Made by a program: the position numbers and the translations under genes. Positions 1 through 10,165 of a stretch of 64,000 nucleotides of DNA are shown one piece after another. Source of the DNA: Lepidostoma basale (Eukaryota; Arthropoda; Insecta; Trichoptera; Lepidostomatidae); NCBI GenBank assembly GCA_022606425.2, contig JAHDVF020000727.1:186001-250000 (forward strand). Direction: 5' to 3'. The notes under the pieces were generated by a model. The model had not been told where the DNA came from. It was given only the letters and a program-made list of their open reading frames with translations, and made no database searches. Within the stretch, counting starts at the first letter, position 1. Every line of letters begins with the position of its first letter.

Positions 1-660
1 CACATGAACCACACCAAATTTTCAAAATCAGAACCAGTGAATCTGATGTAACAGTATCCAAAATAACCAAAATTTACAATATTTGTATAAAGATGTAATA
101 ATATCTGCAAAAATGGAACCCGTGCTCCCTGTTTAGTTTCAAAATATTGATTTTACTCGTATTTTTTTAATCCCTCTTTCACAACTGTGGTAAATTTTTG
201 AAGAATTATTTATATCCTATACCGTCCTCATTTCCCCAAAAACATATTATTAATTTAAAAATTGATAATTTTAACAATGATTTAAAATTGTATTTTAAAT
301 ATTTGATATTGAAAAGACATTAGTGACATGGTCCGACTAGGGTATTATCAGATTTTTGTATCATTTGTTTTAAAAAAATGTAATGAGATACATTTCTCGA
401 AGTTGATCGCTTTGTATGTCCATGTCCATAATTATTAAATATTCGTACCATTTTTTTAATACATTTATGTAATAACAATAGTTAAGGAAAAGTTTAAAAT
501 ATTGATTTATACTAAAGGTCAACAAATGAAATACTTTTTTTAAATTTGTTAGTTAAAATTAGATTTAAATAACCAAACATCAATAATTATTACATCCCTT
601 TGGTATTTAAAATTGCACTCCTAAACAATATCATAAACGAAAAGACAAGAAAATTTCAAA
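1..660. other. A+T-rich intergenic or intronic DNA
   Basis: No open frame of note and no repeat shared with the rest of the window was seen. Base composition is strongly A+T-rich with runs of T. Confidence 0.6.
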
Positions 661-684
661 TATGAAAACCCCAGCATCAAGAGA

Positions 685-795
685 TTACCAGAAAGGTCGT
701 CGAAGAGATGAAAAGATGGCTGGACATCATCATCTAAGAACAGCTTACCGTCATAAACAGGTCATACGGCCTAAGCTAAGAAGAAGAAGAGGAAC
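685..795 (+). repeat. Possible LINE 3' end with (AAG)n tail
   Basis: A short stretch rich in Arg/Lys codons ends in an (AAG)n purine run, the arrangement seen at several better-supported LINE ends in this window (for example 34850 and 25215). The coding similarity is too weak to assign a family, so this is tentative. Confidence 0.25.
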
Positions 796-1157
796 TTTTT
801 TGATGATCTTTTGAATAAAAGTAGAAATGTAAATAATGCTTGTAAATAAGACCTAAACAAAATTTTGACACGTGACTTTGACATACAAATGGTGTCCTGA
901 ATGTTCTGGAACACCCTAAATCCTCCCCGCAGGTCAATGTTTTCCATCCAATCAAGAAGCGTGTACGGGTACTTAGCAGTACTTCCGGTGGAGCACTACA
1001 GAAACGGGACAATGGAACTGGAGCGCCGTTGAATGAAATATATCAATATAACAGGAGATTCCGTTGAAAAATAAAAGGTTTTAAAAACATAAAATGTCAT
1101 TTTCATTTCAACCCGAACACTTTTCAGACCATCTACATATATAAACAACTCTATATT

Positions 1158-1397
1158 ATTTTTATTTTTATTTTGTTGAATCGCTCTTTGCAAACCAAAT
1201 CGATGTAAAGGGTACTATAGCTATCATTTTGATTCTCGTGACATGTGATAGGTAGATAATCTATGCTCATTTTATTGTCACGTGAATTCTGCATCAGACC
1301 AAAGAAAGTATGCCAATCACATGCCATCGCCGGGAATCGAGCCCGGGACCTTCGGGGTTGCAGTCAAATTACTTACTACTCGGCCACGAAGGTCGTC
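1158..1397 (-). mobile_element. SINE1 copy (tRNA-derived SINE)
   Basis: Read on the minus strand, it starts with the head CGACCTTCGTGGCCGAGT, which contains a Pol III box A (GGCCGAGT). It then has a box B-like GGCTCGATTCC inside a tRNA T-arm context (CCCGGGCTCGATTCCCGG). The body (TCACGTGACAATAAAATG-like, then CACATGTCACGAGAATCAA-like) is shared with five other copies in the window. It ends GAGCGATTCAACA followed by an A/T-rich (AAAAT)n tail. The family would be transcribed by RNA polymerase III and moved by a LINE. The cloverleaf is degenerate, so this is not a functional tRNA gene. Confidence 0.85.
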
Positions 1398-1499
1398 AAT
1401 AATAATATAATAATCGCTAAGATTTAAGATTATGTTAATGTATTATATTTTATTAGCATCAATTGTGCTTGAATTATAATTAGTTATGTTGTTTTTAGT

Positions 1500-1745
1500 G
1501 TTTAAAGTGTCTTTTTTTGTTCTACACTCATTAAGTGAGCAAAACGCTAGCTGTTCGTTTTATGAAACGGCCCCCGGGAGACGTGTCCGTTCGGAGGTCA
1601 TGTAGGAGCATAAAATCTTAGAAATCCGCCGAAACTTTTTGTATGCGTTCAAACACACCCCTTCCAGATCCGTCCACGCGAGCCACCCTTGTCACGTGGC
1701 CCTAAGTGGCCCCAAGGCGCGCCCATTATCCAGCGGCGACACGTG
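1500..1745 (-). repeat. G+C-rich block, possible LINE 3' region
   Basis: Much richer in G+C than its surroundings. On the minus strand it contains GGGCGCGCCTTGGGGCCACT, closely matching a motif at about 2685-2730 (GGCCGCGCCCTGGGACCGCT). The shared motif suggests two copies of one repeat, perhaps the 3' part of an R1-like LINE. No RT motif is visible to confirm this. Confidence 0.35.
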
Positions 1746-1842
1746 AATTCGAGAATACAATAAATTATTACAAAATATTTGGAAATGTTCCTCAACATTT
1801 AAAAAATGATAATTAAATAAAGCATTGCATTTTTTAAAGAAC

Positions 1843-2002
1843 TCTTCCACTTTTGTCTTAATTTCAACAGCAACCGGTTTCGCCAAGCTCGGTCTCATTA
1901 ATATAAAAGTGGAAGTAGTACAAAAAAACATCGTTTAATTTCATTCTTATTTAAAACGAACATCCATTTTAAGATTTCAGTAAAATCATTTGATTATGTT
2001 TT
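1843..2002 (-). repeat. Hammerhead-type repeat, family C (palindromic copy)
   Basis: The minus strand carries a GGCGAAACCGGTTGCTG motif: GAAAC box, ACCGGT stem III palindrome and T at the cleavage position. It is followed by a TTGAAATTAAGACAAAAG tail. An opposed half (AAAAGTGGAAGTAGT, then the AACGAACATCCATTTTAAG tail reversed) lies to the right, so the locus is an inverted pair. The expected first ribozyme box (CTGANGA) reads TTAATGA-like and looks degenerate. Related copies are at 22050, 42838 and 58340. Confidence 0.6.
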
Positions 2003-2361
2003 ATTAAATCCACAAATGTAATATATAATCTAAATAAATGGACATCTTCTCTCTGGCTCTACAGTCATACCATAGGTGGATCTCAGCCGCCTCCAAAAAG
2101 TTCCTCCAGGAAGCCCTGCACTTCCACTCCTTAGATCCAACTACAAACAATTCAAAGCAAATCCATCAGAACACCGTACAACCGTCCTTATTTCAGCCGA
2201 TCTATGAAGTAAGTAAGAATTGTATACTTGGAATAACATAATTGAAGGATACCATTGAGAAGGAGAAATGATTAAAAACACGTTTTATGTATTATAATTA
2301 GTATATCAAATACTTAATGTATTCTTGAATAAATCTAAGACCTGTGCTGTCCTCTTTAACC

Positions 2362-2390
2362 GACGTTTCGGATAATCTCCGGATTTTCAG
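2362..2390 (-). ncRNA. Degenerate hammerhead-like motif
   Basis: The minus strand reads CTGAAAA, a short GGA/TCC hairpin, GAAAC, then GTC. The first box has A where G8 is required (CTGAAGA would be canonical), so self-cleavage is unlikely. It resembles the Penelope-type motifs elsewhere in the window. Confidence 0.4.
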
Positions 2391-2439
2391 TGTTTTTGGT
2401 ATGGATGTGTTAGAATTACTCCAGATCCTAAGATATTAT

Positions 2440-2568
2440 TATTATTATTATTGTTGAATCGCTCTTTACATCATTACAGCACATCACACTGCCATCGCCG
2501 GGAATCGTCCCAGGACCTTCGTTATGGCCGTCGTAATTCCTACCACTCGGCTACGAAGGTCGTCTATT
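2440..2568 (-). mobile_element. SINE1 copy, internally deleted
   Basis: The minus strand has the tRNA-like head (CGACCTTCGTAGCCGAGTGG), a box B region (GGGACGATTCCCGGCGATGG) and the end GTAAAGAGCGATTCAACA with an (ATA)n tail. The central body seen in other SINE1 copies is missing, giving a copy about half length. The box B core is also altered (GGGACGATTCC rather than GGTTCGATTCC). Confidence 0.8.
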
Positions 2569-2659
2569 AATATACTATATATTTGTAACAGTAATAATCT
2601 ATGAATACGTTTTTATTTTTGTTCAAATAGGTAAAACGCAGTGCGTATAAAGTGTGTTA

Positions 2660-2900
2660 AAATGAAATGAGTATTCAATCCACGGCACTGCACTAAGCGG
2701 TCCCAGGGCGCGGCCATTAGGATGGCCGACCGCGCATACGAAGAGCGTCATTTCGGACTCCGCAGACGCTCCCAGGACCGAGCGCCGCGACGCGACGTCC
2801 TCCGCGGCGATTAGCTTTATTACTATGATTTGCGGCGGGATCCTAGTAGAGATTACGGCAAGAGATTGGGGATTATGTCCTTGTAGAGGCACCACCACAC
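2660..2900 (-). repeat. G+C-rich block related to 1500-1745
   Basis: A minus-strand frame stays open for about 90 codons here, but the predicted peptide matches no family I recognise. The CCAGGGCGCGGCCATTAG segment is shared with the block at about 1700. High CpG content sets it apart from its flanks. Possible LINE 3' end; function unknown. Confidence 0.35.
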
Positions 2901-3177
2901 TAGGCTAGACCTTATTACGCCGTCCGTCAACACGTACACGTGATTATTTTGAAACAACAGCACGAATAAATTACATGGTATTACCTTTATAACTTTGAAT
3001 AGTACTAACATGTAAAACCGCATATTTCTTAACTAATAATACAATATGTATATCAAATCTATGGTATGTTTGCAATTTTAACATGAACGAATGAATTTTT
3101 CTTAAAAATACAAATACAGGTTATATTTATAATGAACGCTGCGGAAAGTTGGATTGTGAAGAAACAATACGAATAAA

Positions 3178-3575
3178 AATCTAGGCAGAGAGAATGGCCC
3201 ACCCAAAATTCTATCCTGAAACACCTCTTTAGATTCCTTCAAAATTATATAGTGAGTCATACACGCACGTCGATTCTTCCGATTTCTAAGATGGCCTACC
3301 TTATTAATTAGGTCATGCCGAATGTTTCTCTCTCTTCCTTGAGGCCGTATTTCATTCTTAACGTTAATGTTATTTGTCTTAACCATTTCCATTCATGCGT
3401 TCCACGTGTTCAAACCAACGCAGTGATCCTTTCTTAATTTTGTTCATAGTACATTCTTCCGCTCTACATTCCTTCCAAGTTTTAGGATTTAAAATCATCA
3501 TATATCGTTTAACCACATATACTCAAAGAATCTCTTCTCTACTGTTATTATTCTGCTCTCATATATGATACATAG
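3178..3575 (-). pseudogene. Family A LINE fragment (RT C-terminal end)
   Basis: On the minus strand it encodes degraded versions of the family A end: a KNECRAEE-like segment, then RRNIRHDLINK in place of RPRKTWHDQINQ, then RNRKNRRACM and ESKEVFQDR. The (TTAG)n tail is missing and the frame is broken. This is the C-terminal region after the RT core, so it has no catalytic residues. It is closest to the copy at 38026-39055. Confidence 0.7.
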
Positions 3576-3729
3576 TTACTATACTAACGAAAAATAAATA
3601 AAATACTTTATACAAAAGTGTGTATAATTCTTACGAATTTTCGATATTCATAAATAATAATTATACAAGTTTTTTCGTTTATATAAAGAATTTTGACAGG
3701 TGTAAAAAAAAGTTTTTCATTTGTTCCAA

Positions 3730-4388
3730 TGACAATTTGAATAATTTCTTCAATATTATTTTAAAGTTCTTGCTGGTGTTGGTTTGTTTTTAGTGCATTA
3801 TTACTGCTAATTAAAAAAACGGTGCATACGTGGAATATTAATTAAAAAGACAATATGTGCAGGTGCACCATCTAAAAAATAACATTTATGTTAAATTGTT
3901 TTTATTTTGTTATTTTATTTTATATCATTGTATTTTATATTATTTGTTTTCGATTTATTTTGTGGATTCAATTTCAATTTCAATTTATTAAAAAAATTAT
4001 AAACATTACAGAATAACACATCCAAATCGTTTATAATCACAAAAATAAAATTAACAATTTAAAAAAACATATTTACAAATAATATAACAAGAAAACAAAT
4101 GAGAGTTAGTTAGAAAAAAGAAAAACAGAAGACAATTTAAAAAATAAATATTCGAGAACAGTTTGGTAAAGATTAACATTTTTGTACAATAAGTAGAGAA
4201 GCAAGTTGGATGATCGAAGTGTGCGCGGGAGATTGGTGGCGATGAGGTTCGCAACCCATCACACCGCATCTCCCGTGGGGCGAAAAGAGAAGGATAGAGT
4301 GCCGCATCGGTTAAAGTGGAACAGTTCATTCTTTCTGCCTACCCTTTCGGGGATACGGCGTGATGGTTAGTTAGTTAGTTAGTTAAAT
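3730..4388 (+). mobile_element. Non-autonomous element with family A-like 3' end and (TTAG)n tail
   Basis: It starts at TTTGAATAATTTCTTCAATA, as does a second copy at 11958. It then shares AAAACGGTGGATACGTGGAA-type and GTGTGCGCGGGAGAT segments with that copy. The last 60 bases (TTCATTCTTTCTGCCTACCC ... GGCGTGATGG) match the family A LINE end, and it finishes in (TTAG)n. It has no coding potential. Relative to the second copy, an extra segment (about 3966-4205) begins with (CAATTT)n and may be a separate insertion. The shared 3' end suggests it was moved by family A enzymes (inference). Confidence 0.7.
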
Positions 4389-5080
4389 AATAATAAAAAA
4401 ATGTTCATGTGTAAAATATTCTCTTTTGCGTTTATTATATGTTTTCTTACTTGTAAATTACGTCTTTAGATTTTATACGGCAATTTAATTAAATTCCATT
4501 AATAATTAACACGCCTCATATAGCACAGCCCTCGACCTTTCAATGGAATTCTGTATTTTAACCTGGCGCTTCGGTTTCAATCATCTTAAAATTTCAACAC
4601 CTTTGCTAAGAGAACCCGCAGAATTACTCGTAATGAAACCACATGCAAAGGAATAAAGGCCAGTACACGGAACCTTGCTTATTTACTTTGGGTAGCATTC
4701 TAGAAATCCGTTAATTCATTTTGTTTAAGACTCTGATATCTGATATTATTTTATTTTTTAATATTTTTTGAAGAAATTGAATCATTAGTTATATTTATCA
4801 AATTAATAAAATGATCATCATCCTTTTTCTTCGAAGGATCAGACCGAGAGGATTAAGTGCTACAAGTGTAGGTCACAACCACCGTACTGTTGACTCCTGA
4901 CATACGTATCGAGCTTCCTCTATATTCAAATATCGTAACACGTACGCTCGTCTATCGAACATGGCCGTCGTTTAGCTTTTTATTCTTGTTTTTCCCTGAT
5001 TTTTATGATATATCATTCCATTCGCAACAACAACAACAAACCATCAAGCCGTTTCCCTGGATGAGTAAACAGAGATAATA
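4389..5080. other. Unique sequence, no feature seen
   Basis: No shared repeat or plausible gene. The 62-codon frame near 4890 has no recognisable content. Confidence 0.5.
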
Positions 5081-5084
5081 GATC

Positions 5085-5330
5085 GTCACCTTCTCTAGAT
5101 TCCACCACATTCATATGACGAGTCAAATACGCACATTGATTCTTCTTACTTCTAACATGGCAGATCATGAACTTTAATTAAATTAGGTCATTCCGTATTC
5201 TTCTCGGTCTTCCTCGACTCCGTACTACATTAACATCATTCACGTATACGTGTTTAACCATTATTTCTTTAGCACTAGGATTTATTCATTTCAGTTCTTC
5301 TATTCATACTATTTGTAAAAAAATGTTTAA
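5085..5330 (-). pseudogene. Family A LINE fragment
   Basis: The minus strand retains the KHVYVNDVN-like and GRPRKNTE-like segments and a degraded RRNQCAYL-like stretch of the family A C-terminus. Both ends are worn and the frame is broken. Confidence 0.6.
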
Positions 5331-6292
5331 GCACCTTTTATTCATCTATCAGTTAAGTCATTTTAACGACACGTGAAGATATCAAAAGAATATAATATAA
5401 AGAAATAATTGCAACCTTGGAATACCCTAATGAATTTGAATAAAACACGTCAAAATGTTTTATTTAATAAAACGTAAAAAATCTGAACTGAAAAGTATTC
5501 GAAAGACGTAAAATACCAAATAGTCAAGTACGATTACATCATAACACTATTAAAAATAAAAAATAACAATCCGTAAATAAAAAAACAAACATACGAAAAC
5601 ACAATTTGATATGATGTTCAAATGGTATATTGAGTGTCAAAGAACGACTGAAATTCCGATATATTTAGTTAGACTAAAACAGCCTAATACTAATCATTTT
5701 CCGTCCTGAAGTTTGAATATTTTAATTTGTTTCAAGTGATATCGCATACTCACAATGCTATTGCTATATCACCACCCCTCCAGATCCACAGTCCGATCTG
5801 TAATATAATACTCTAGTGTCTATGTTGGTTGATCTCACATTCTATTGATACTGGATCTGCTGTCGCACGGCCAAACCCCAAGCCAGCAAAAGTCAACTTC
5901 ACAGTTCGCAGAATTAGGCAGATACTATTATTGGCAAAATGGATACTACTGAACGAACCCCTTTTGGCAGTTGGGGGATAGAGATGAAACGAAAACCACA
6001 CAACTGATATATTTTATACACCAGCACTTCAAAATTGTGTAGCTTTTGTCTTCAGTGGTAAATCTTATATAAATATTTTAGTTTCGTGTAATATTTTATT
6101 ATTATACCCAAAGATATTCAATAAGCGTTCCAGTAAGGCAAAAGCTTGGTAAACCATAATTATTTAAGCGTAAGAAATCTCTTTGAAAACTGTTGTTTTA
6201 ATGTTTATATTGTATTAATAATATGACATCCTCTGTATATAATTTACTGTTTGTCATATCTCAAATAAAATATTAATATATTATATTATTTA
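5331..6292. other. Unique sequence, no feature seen
   Basis: A moderately G+C-rich patch at 5730-6000 lies in otherwise A+T-rich DNA. No repeat seen elsewhere in the window and no credible gene was recognised. Confidence 0.5.
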
Positions 6293-6305
6293 TAACTAAC
6301 TAACT

Positions 6306-7736
6306 AAAATCACCACAGAACTTCTAAAAGCCGGAGGACTCCCAATTCTATGCGCACTACAAAAGATGTTTAATTCCGTACTGCGTAAGGAATGCACACC
6401 GAAAGCGTGGAGCGAAAGTATCGTGGTCCTCTTTTTCAAAAAAGGAGACAAGACTTTGTTAAAAAACTACAGGCCGATCTCACTCCTAAGCCACGTTTAT
6501 AAGTTGTTCTCAAGGGTCATAACAAACCGTCTTTCCCGCAGATTTGACGATTTTCAGCCTCCGGAGCAGGCTGGGTTCAGAGCAAACTTCAGCACCATAG
6601 ACCACATCCATACAGTTAGGCAGATTATCCAGAAAACAGAAGAATATAATCGACCCCTATGCCTTGCCTTTGTGGACTATGAGAAGGCCTTCGACTCTGT
6701 CGAGACCTGGGCTGTTCTGGAGTCTCTGCAGCGAAACCAGATTGATTGGAATTACGTACAGGTGTTGAAATGCCTCTATAATAACGCCACAATGTCCGTT
6801 CAAATCCAAAACCAGAAGACCAAACCGATTGAGCTGCAGCGGGGAGTCAGACAAGGGGATGTGATATCTCCGAAGCTGTTCACTTGTGCTTTGGAAGATA
6901 TATTAAAAACTTTGGACTGGTCTGAACGTGGCCTCAACATTAATGGCGAATACATTTCTCACCTTCGTTTTGCGGATGACATTGTTATTCTGGCGGAATC
7001 TGCTGGGGAGCTAGAAGGCATGCTAGATGAACTGAACACTGCATCTAGACGAGTGGGTCTCGGGATGAATTTGGACAAGACGAAAGCCATGTATAATGAA
7101 CATATTATCCCGGGATCAGCAACCGTCAATGGGTCGGCTCTCGAAGTGGTACAAGAATACACATATCTTGGCCAAATCATACAATTAGGACGAAACAATT
7201 TCGAGAAAGAAGCCGACCGAAGAATTCAGTTGGGTTGGGCGGCCTTTGGGAAATTACGTCATGTTTTCACTTCCAAAATACAACAATGCCTCAAGACTAA
7301 AGTCTTCAACCAGTGCGTTTTGCCAGTCATGACGTACGGAGCCGAGACGTGGACATTGACAAAAAGTCTAGTCTACAGATTCAAGGTTGCCCAGCGCGCC
7401 ATGGAAAGAGCCATGCTTGGAATAACCTTAAGGGACAGATTTAGAAACGAATTTATTCGACAACAAACCAAGGTGACTGAGGTGGCTCTACGGATAGGCG
7501 GGCTGAAGTGGCGGTGGGCTGGCCATATCTGTCGGAGAACCGACAGCCGATGGGGAAGACGGGTTCTGGAGTGGAGACCGCGTACAGGATTCCGTAGAGT
7601 TGGACGTCCCCCTGCCCGCTGGACCGACGATCTGAAGAGGATTGCTGGACATGGATGGATGGGAGCGGCAATGGATAGGGGGCGGTGGCGGGCTTTGGGA
7701 GAGGCCTACATTCAGCAGTGGATGACAGACGGCTGA
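6306..7736 (+). CDS. RTE-type reverse transcriptase, 5'-truncated open frame
   Basis: The frame is open for 456 codons from the first Met (6366) to TGA at 7734. About 20 more codons upstream are in frame (KITTELLKAGGLPILCALQK), so that Met is internal rather than a real start. RT landmarks, numbered from Met6366: NYRPISLLSHVYK at 34-46; motif A FVDYEKAFDSV at 102-112, with catalytic D104; motif B RQGDVISPKLF at 162-172; motif C FADD at 202-205, the catalytic Asp pair. A C-terminal region with WRWAGH, GRPPARWTDDL and a final EAYIQQWM follows, as in RTE/BovB proteins. The intact protein would also have an N-terminal apurinic-type endonuclease and would make cDNA at the target site. Lacking that and the promoter, this copy cannot move by itself. 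No frameshift or stop is seen. Confidence 0.92.
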   Translation, partial: KITTELLKAGGLPILCALQKMFNSVLRKECTPKAWSESIVVLFFKKGDKTLLKNYRPISLLSHVYKLFSRVITNRLSRRFDDFQPPEQAGFRANFSTIDHIHTVRQIIQKTEEYNRPLCLAFVDYEKAFDSVETWAVLESLQRNQIDWNYVQVLKCLYNNATMSVQIQNQKTKPIELQRGVRQGDVISPKLFTCALEDILKTLDWSERGLNINGEYISHLRFADDIVILAESAGELEGMLDELNTASRRVGLGMNLDKTKAMYNEHIIPGSATVNGSALEVVQEYTYLGQIIQLGRNNFEKEADRRIQLGWAAFGKLRHVFTSKIQQCLKTKVFNQCVLPVMTYGAETWTLTKSLVYRFKVAQRAMERAMLGITLRDRFRNEFIRQQTKVTEVALRIGGLKWRWAGHICRRTDSRWGRRVLEWRPRTGFRRVGRPPARWTDDLKRIAGHGWMGAAMDRGRWRALGEAYIQQWMTDG

Positions 7737-7753
7737 TGATGATGATGATGATG
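6308..7753 (+). mobile_element. RTE-type LINE, 5'-truncated, recent insertion
   Basis: A 1.45-kb insertion carries the RT frame described below and ends in (GAT)n. That short-repeat tail is typical of RTE elements. It is flanked by AACTAACTAA on both sides (6298-6307 and 7754-7763), though the target is itself a TTAG repeat, so the exact duplication length is uncertain. The endonuclease and N-terminal half are absent. The frame carries no internal stop, so the insertion is younger than the surrounding relics. Confidence 0.85.
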
Positions 7754-7918
7754 AACTAACTAACCATCAATCCATCTTTCCGAAGGGGTAAACAGAAATA
7801 ATGGACCGCCACACTGTTTTTCCTGACATACTTCTCTCGCTTCCTCAAAATTCATAAATCGTGATATGAACGCACATCGCCTCTTCTGTCTGACTTGTAA
7901 CATTGCTGACCCAAGTTC

Positions 7919-9038
7919 AGAATTCGAATTAAGTTCAGTTTTATTTCTCCTTAAAATGTCATCTTTCGTGGTAAATAAAAAGCATTTGCAAGAAGTTCTG
8001 ATGTTCTGTTTAAATTGGAAGAAGAGTACAACTGAGACTTGTGAAGGTTTATGGCGATCATTCTCCATCGGATAAATTATGCAGAGAATGGTATAGACGT
8101 TTCAAAGCTAATGATTTTAGCGTTGACGACAAAGATCGCCCTGGAATACCGAAAAAGTTTGTAGACGAGAAATTGAAAGGTTTATTCGATAAAGATCCAA
8201 CTCAAATACTTAAGCAACTAGCAGAAGCATTAAATATTAGTATGTTAACAGAAAGTGAACGTTTAACGGCAATGGAAATTATCCAAAAGCAAGGCAATTG
8301 ATTGCCACATGACCTGAAGCCGTAGTCAATTTTGGACGTGCGAATTACTGCTTGGAAGGCAGACGGAAAGTCTTTCCTGTATCGTATCATTACGGCAGAC
8401 AAGAAATGGATAAGTTACGATAATCCTACCTCTAGTAATACCGTGCTAGACGTGGCACACCCGTCCCATCGACGTCAACAGGAATCACGGAAGCGGAATA
8501 TTTATGCTGTTAAAGTAATGCTCTGCACTTGGTGGGATCAGAAGTATGTGGTGCATTATGAACTCCTCAAACCGGGTAAAACGGTCTCGGGGGAAGTCTA
8601 CCGACAACAAGTAATGCGATTAAAGCAGGCACTGGTTGAAAAACGACCGGAATGGGGCAACAGGCACAGCAAGCTGATTCTTCAACACGACAACGCTCGA
8701 CCTCACATCGCAATCACAGTCAAAAAATACACACAGAATGTGGGTTTGGAAATTCAACCGCACCCGCCTTATTCACCAGACGTGGCACTATCGGACTACT
8801 ACTTGTTCAGAACCATAACGCATGCCTTTGAAGTGCAGCACTCCCATTCATATGCAGATATCAAGAATTGGGTCGATGCCCGGATTGTCTCAAAATACGA
8901 GGCGTTTTTTCGACAAGGGATTCATCTATTGCCAAAAGATGGGGAAAAGCAGTAACTGATTGATGTATTTTTTATTTATCATTCCAAAAAAGCGATTTTC
9001 ATACAATAAAAACGGACCTAACATCCCGAAACACCCAA
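7919..9038 (+). mobile_element. Mariner transposon, 5' end missing
   Basis: Contains a degraded mariner transposase and a 3' terminal inverted repeat at about 8990-9038, which reads inward as TTGGGTGTTTCGGGATGTTA. A TA dinucleotide follows at 9039-9040, the usual mariner target. A matching left terminal repeat was not found between 7760 and 7955, so the left end is lost or unrecognisable. Confidence 0.85.
7956..8955 (+). pseudogene. Mariner transposase pseudogene
   Basis: Starts at ATG 7956 (MSSFVVNKKHLQEVLMFC), the usual mariner N-terminus. The frame shifts near 8040 into YGDHSPSDKLCREWYRRFKA, the helix-turn-helix DNA-binding region. Stops fall at about 8299-8301 and 8323-8325, around the segment LPHDLKP. 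The catalytic domain follows: TADKKWI (first Asp), LQHDNARPH (second Asp) and YSPDVALSDY (third Asp). Exactly 34 residues separate the second and third Asp, which is the DD34D spacing of mariner. Length is close to the normal 340-350 residues. The family cuts and pastes DNA at TA sites. This copy is dead because of the frameshift and stops. Confidence 0.92.
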
Positions 9039-9040
9039 TA
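8990..9040 (-). repeat. Mariner 3' terminal inverted repeat and TA target
   Basis: Ends ...CCCGAAACACCCAA followed by TA. Position after the transposase stop and the mariner-like sequence support the call. Confidence 0.7.
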
Positions 9041-9365
9041 TAATTTTAGAATTATTGTAATTATTATCACTTAAGTTACTGAGACGGACAATAGGGTTTT
9101 AAGATAGGCGAGGATGTGAAATCATTTCAACCCCTAGCAGTTCTGGATCCGATTAACCACTACAAGTACGAATATATCGTACACTCTGTGTACATGTTTA
9201 TTAGAAACACCTCGCTAAAATTTGAAACTCTTCAGGTAATAAATAAAGAAAACACAAAAATACTATAAATATTATAATAAGTTAAGAGAATAATGTTCTC
9301 TTCCTTAGGATTTCTGAAGAAAATTAACTTATTTTTTATTTATGCTTATTGTGATAACACGGAGG

Positions 9366-9430
9366 ACTGATATCAGGAAGGAATGCAGAGTGGAAGAAAG
9401 TATTATGAACCAAGTTATGAAAGGATAACA
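9366..9430 (+). pseudogene. Short family A LINE fragment
   Basis: Encodes DIRKECRVEESIMNQVMKG, matching the segment just before the GSLRWFGH block in other family A copies. Only about 20 codons remain. Confidence 0.5.
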
Positions 9431-9693
9431 GTTGAGAGAATATATGGAAACAAACTTAATTTCTTTCCTCCCTTCTCTTTGCATTTTTATGGTTGGCTTA
9501 AATTTATGTTTCTATTATAATAATACTAAAATATTCCTCAAGACAACATTTTTTTTAGTATTAAACAAAAGTAAACAGACGTATTATATATTAATATCAA
9601 ATTTCTTAAAAGTAAACATTTACGTTGAAGTGAATGATAAATCATACTGAACGCTTTAACTTGTCAGATTATTAGTTTCATATAAAATCATCG

Positions 9694-9876
9694 CGAACCC
9701 CAAAAAGATTGCTGGAATGGCACCCAGGTGGTAGAAGACCAATTGGACGACCAAGGCTGCGATGGGAGGATGAAGTTGGGAGAGATAGGGTGAAATTGTT
9801 ACGAGTGTCAGATTGGAGGGTCGAAGCGGAGGACAGGAGGAGTTGGAGGCGAAGAATACTGGAGGCTAAGGCTTGA
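9694..9876 (+). pseudogene. LINE RT C-terminal fragment
   Basis: A 60-codon open segment ends in a natural-looking stop at 9874. It reads ...RRPIGRPRLRWEDEVGRD, then DRRSWRRRILEAKA. The GRPxxRWxD and DRxxWRxxL patterns are standard for the last part of CR1/RTE-type RT proteins. It is 5'-truncated. The 3' untranslated end continues after an inserted hAT element to a (GAA)n tail at about 10148-10161. Confidence 0.75.
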
Positions 9877-9889
9877 TATGGGCTATAGG

Positions 9890-10130
9890 CAGTGGCGATA
9901 CTTCCATAGAAGCCCAGAAGCCCGGCTTGCGTATGAAATTTTGAATCAAAATCCCCAAATCTAAGTAATCATGCCCCCACATAATAACCAACAACCTAAC
10001 AAAGCATCTTCCAATAATGTTCCCATCAGACTTAAGAGGAATAGCCAGAAGAGCTGAACCTCTGTAAGCTAGAAGAGGTTTTGATTTAAAAATGTCTTAT
10101 GCAAGCCGGGCTATGGGAGTACCGCCACTG
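9890..10130. mobile_element. hAT-type MITE with 8-bp target duplication
   Basis: A 241-bp element starts CAGTGGCGATACTTCCATAG and ends with the inverse of CAGTGGCGGTACTCCCATAG. The match continues inward through GCCCGGCTTGC and TTTTGAATCAAAA-like sequence, giving terminal inverted repeats of about 54 bp; the left one has a 10-base extra piece. It is flanked by perfect 8-bp duplications GCTATAGG (9882-9889 and 10131-10138), the hallmark of hAT insertion. It sits in the 3' untranslated end of the LINE at 9694. About 105 bp of its interior (9969-10077) matches a Jockey LINE 3' end found at 39.8 kb and 50.9 kb. Confidence 0.92.
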
Positions 10131-10165
10131 GCTATAGGGCCATTGAAAAAGAAGAAGAAGAAATT

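Larger units (their letters stand above)
6293..7918 (-). mobile_element. Family A LINE 3' end, split by an RTE insertion
   Basis: The family A 3' tail, seen as (CTAA)n on the plus strand, begins at 6293 and is interrupted at about 6308. It resumes at 7754 with AACTAACTAACCATCAATCC and runs on through the reversed C-terminal coding region to about 7918. Removing 6308-7753 restores a continuous family A end. At the 7918 side it abuts mariner-like sequence, either through truncation of the LINE or loss of the mariner end. Confidence 0.8.

Noticed and set aside
1320..1395. tRNA gene (box A and box B present)
   Set aside because: It is the head of a dispersed SINE with a degenerate cloverleaf and five other copies in the window, each attached to the same non-tRNA body.
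2623..2898. 91-codon minus-strand frame in G+C-rich DNA as a host exon
   Set aside because: Its G+C-rich motif is shared with 1700, suggesting a repeat. No domain was recognised and no splice signals could be supported.
7760..7955. Left terminal inverted repeat of the mariner
   Set aside because: No match to the 3' terminal repeat was found. This interval is mostly reversed family A sequence.
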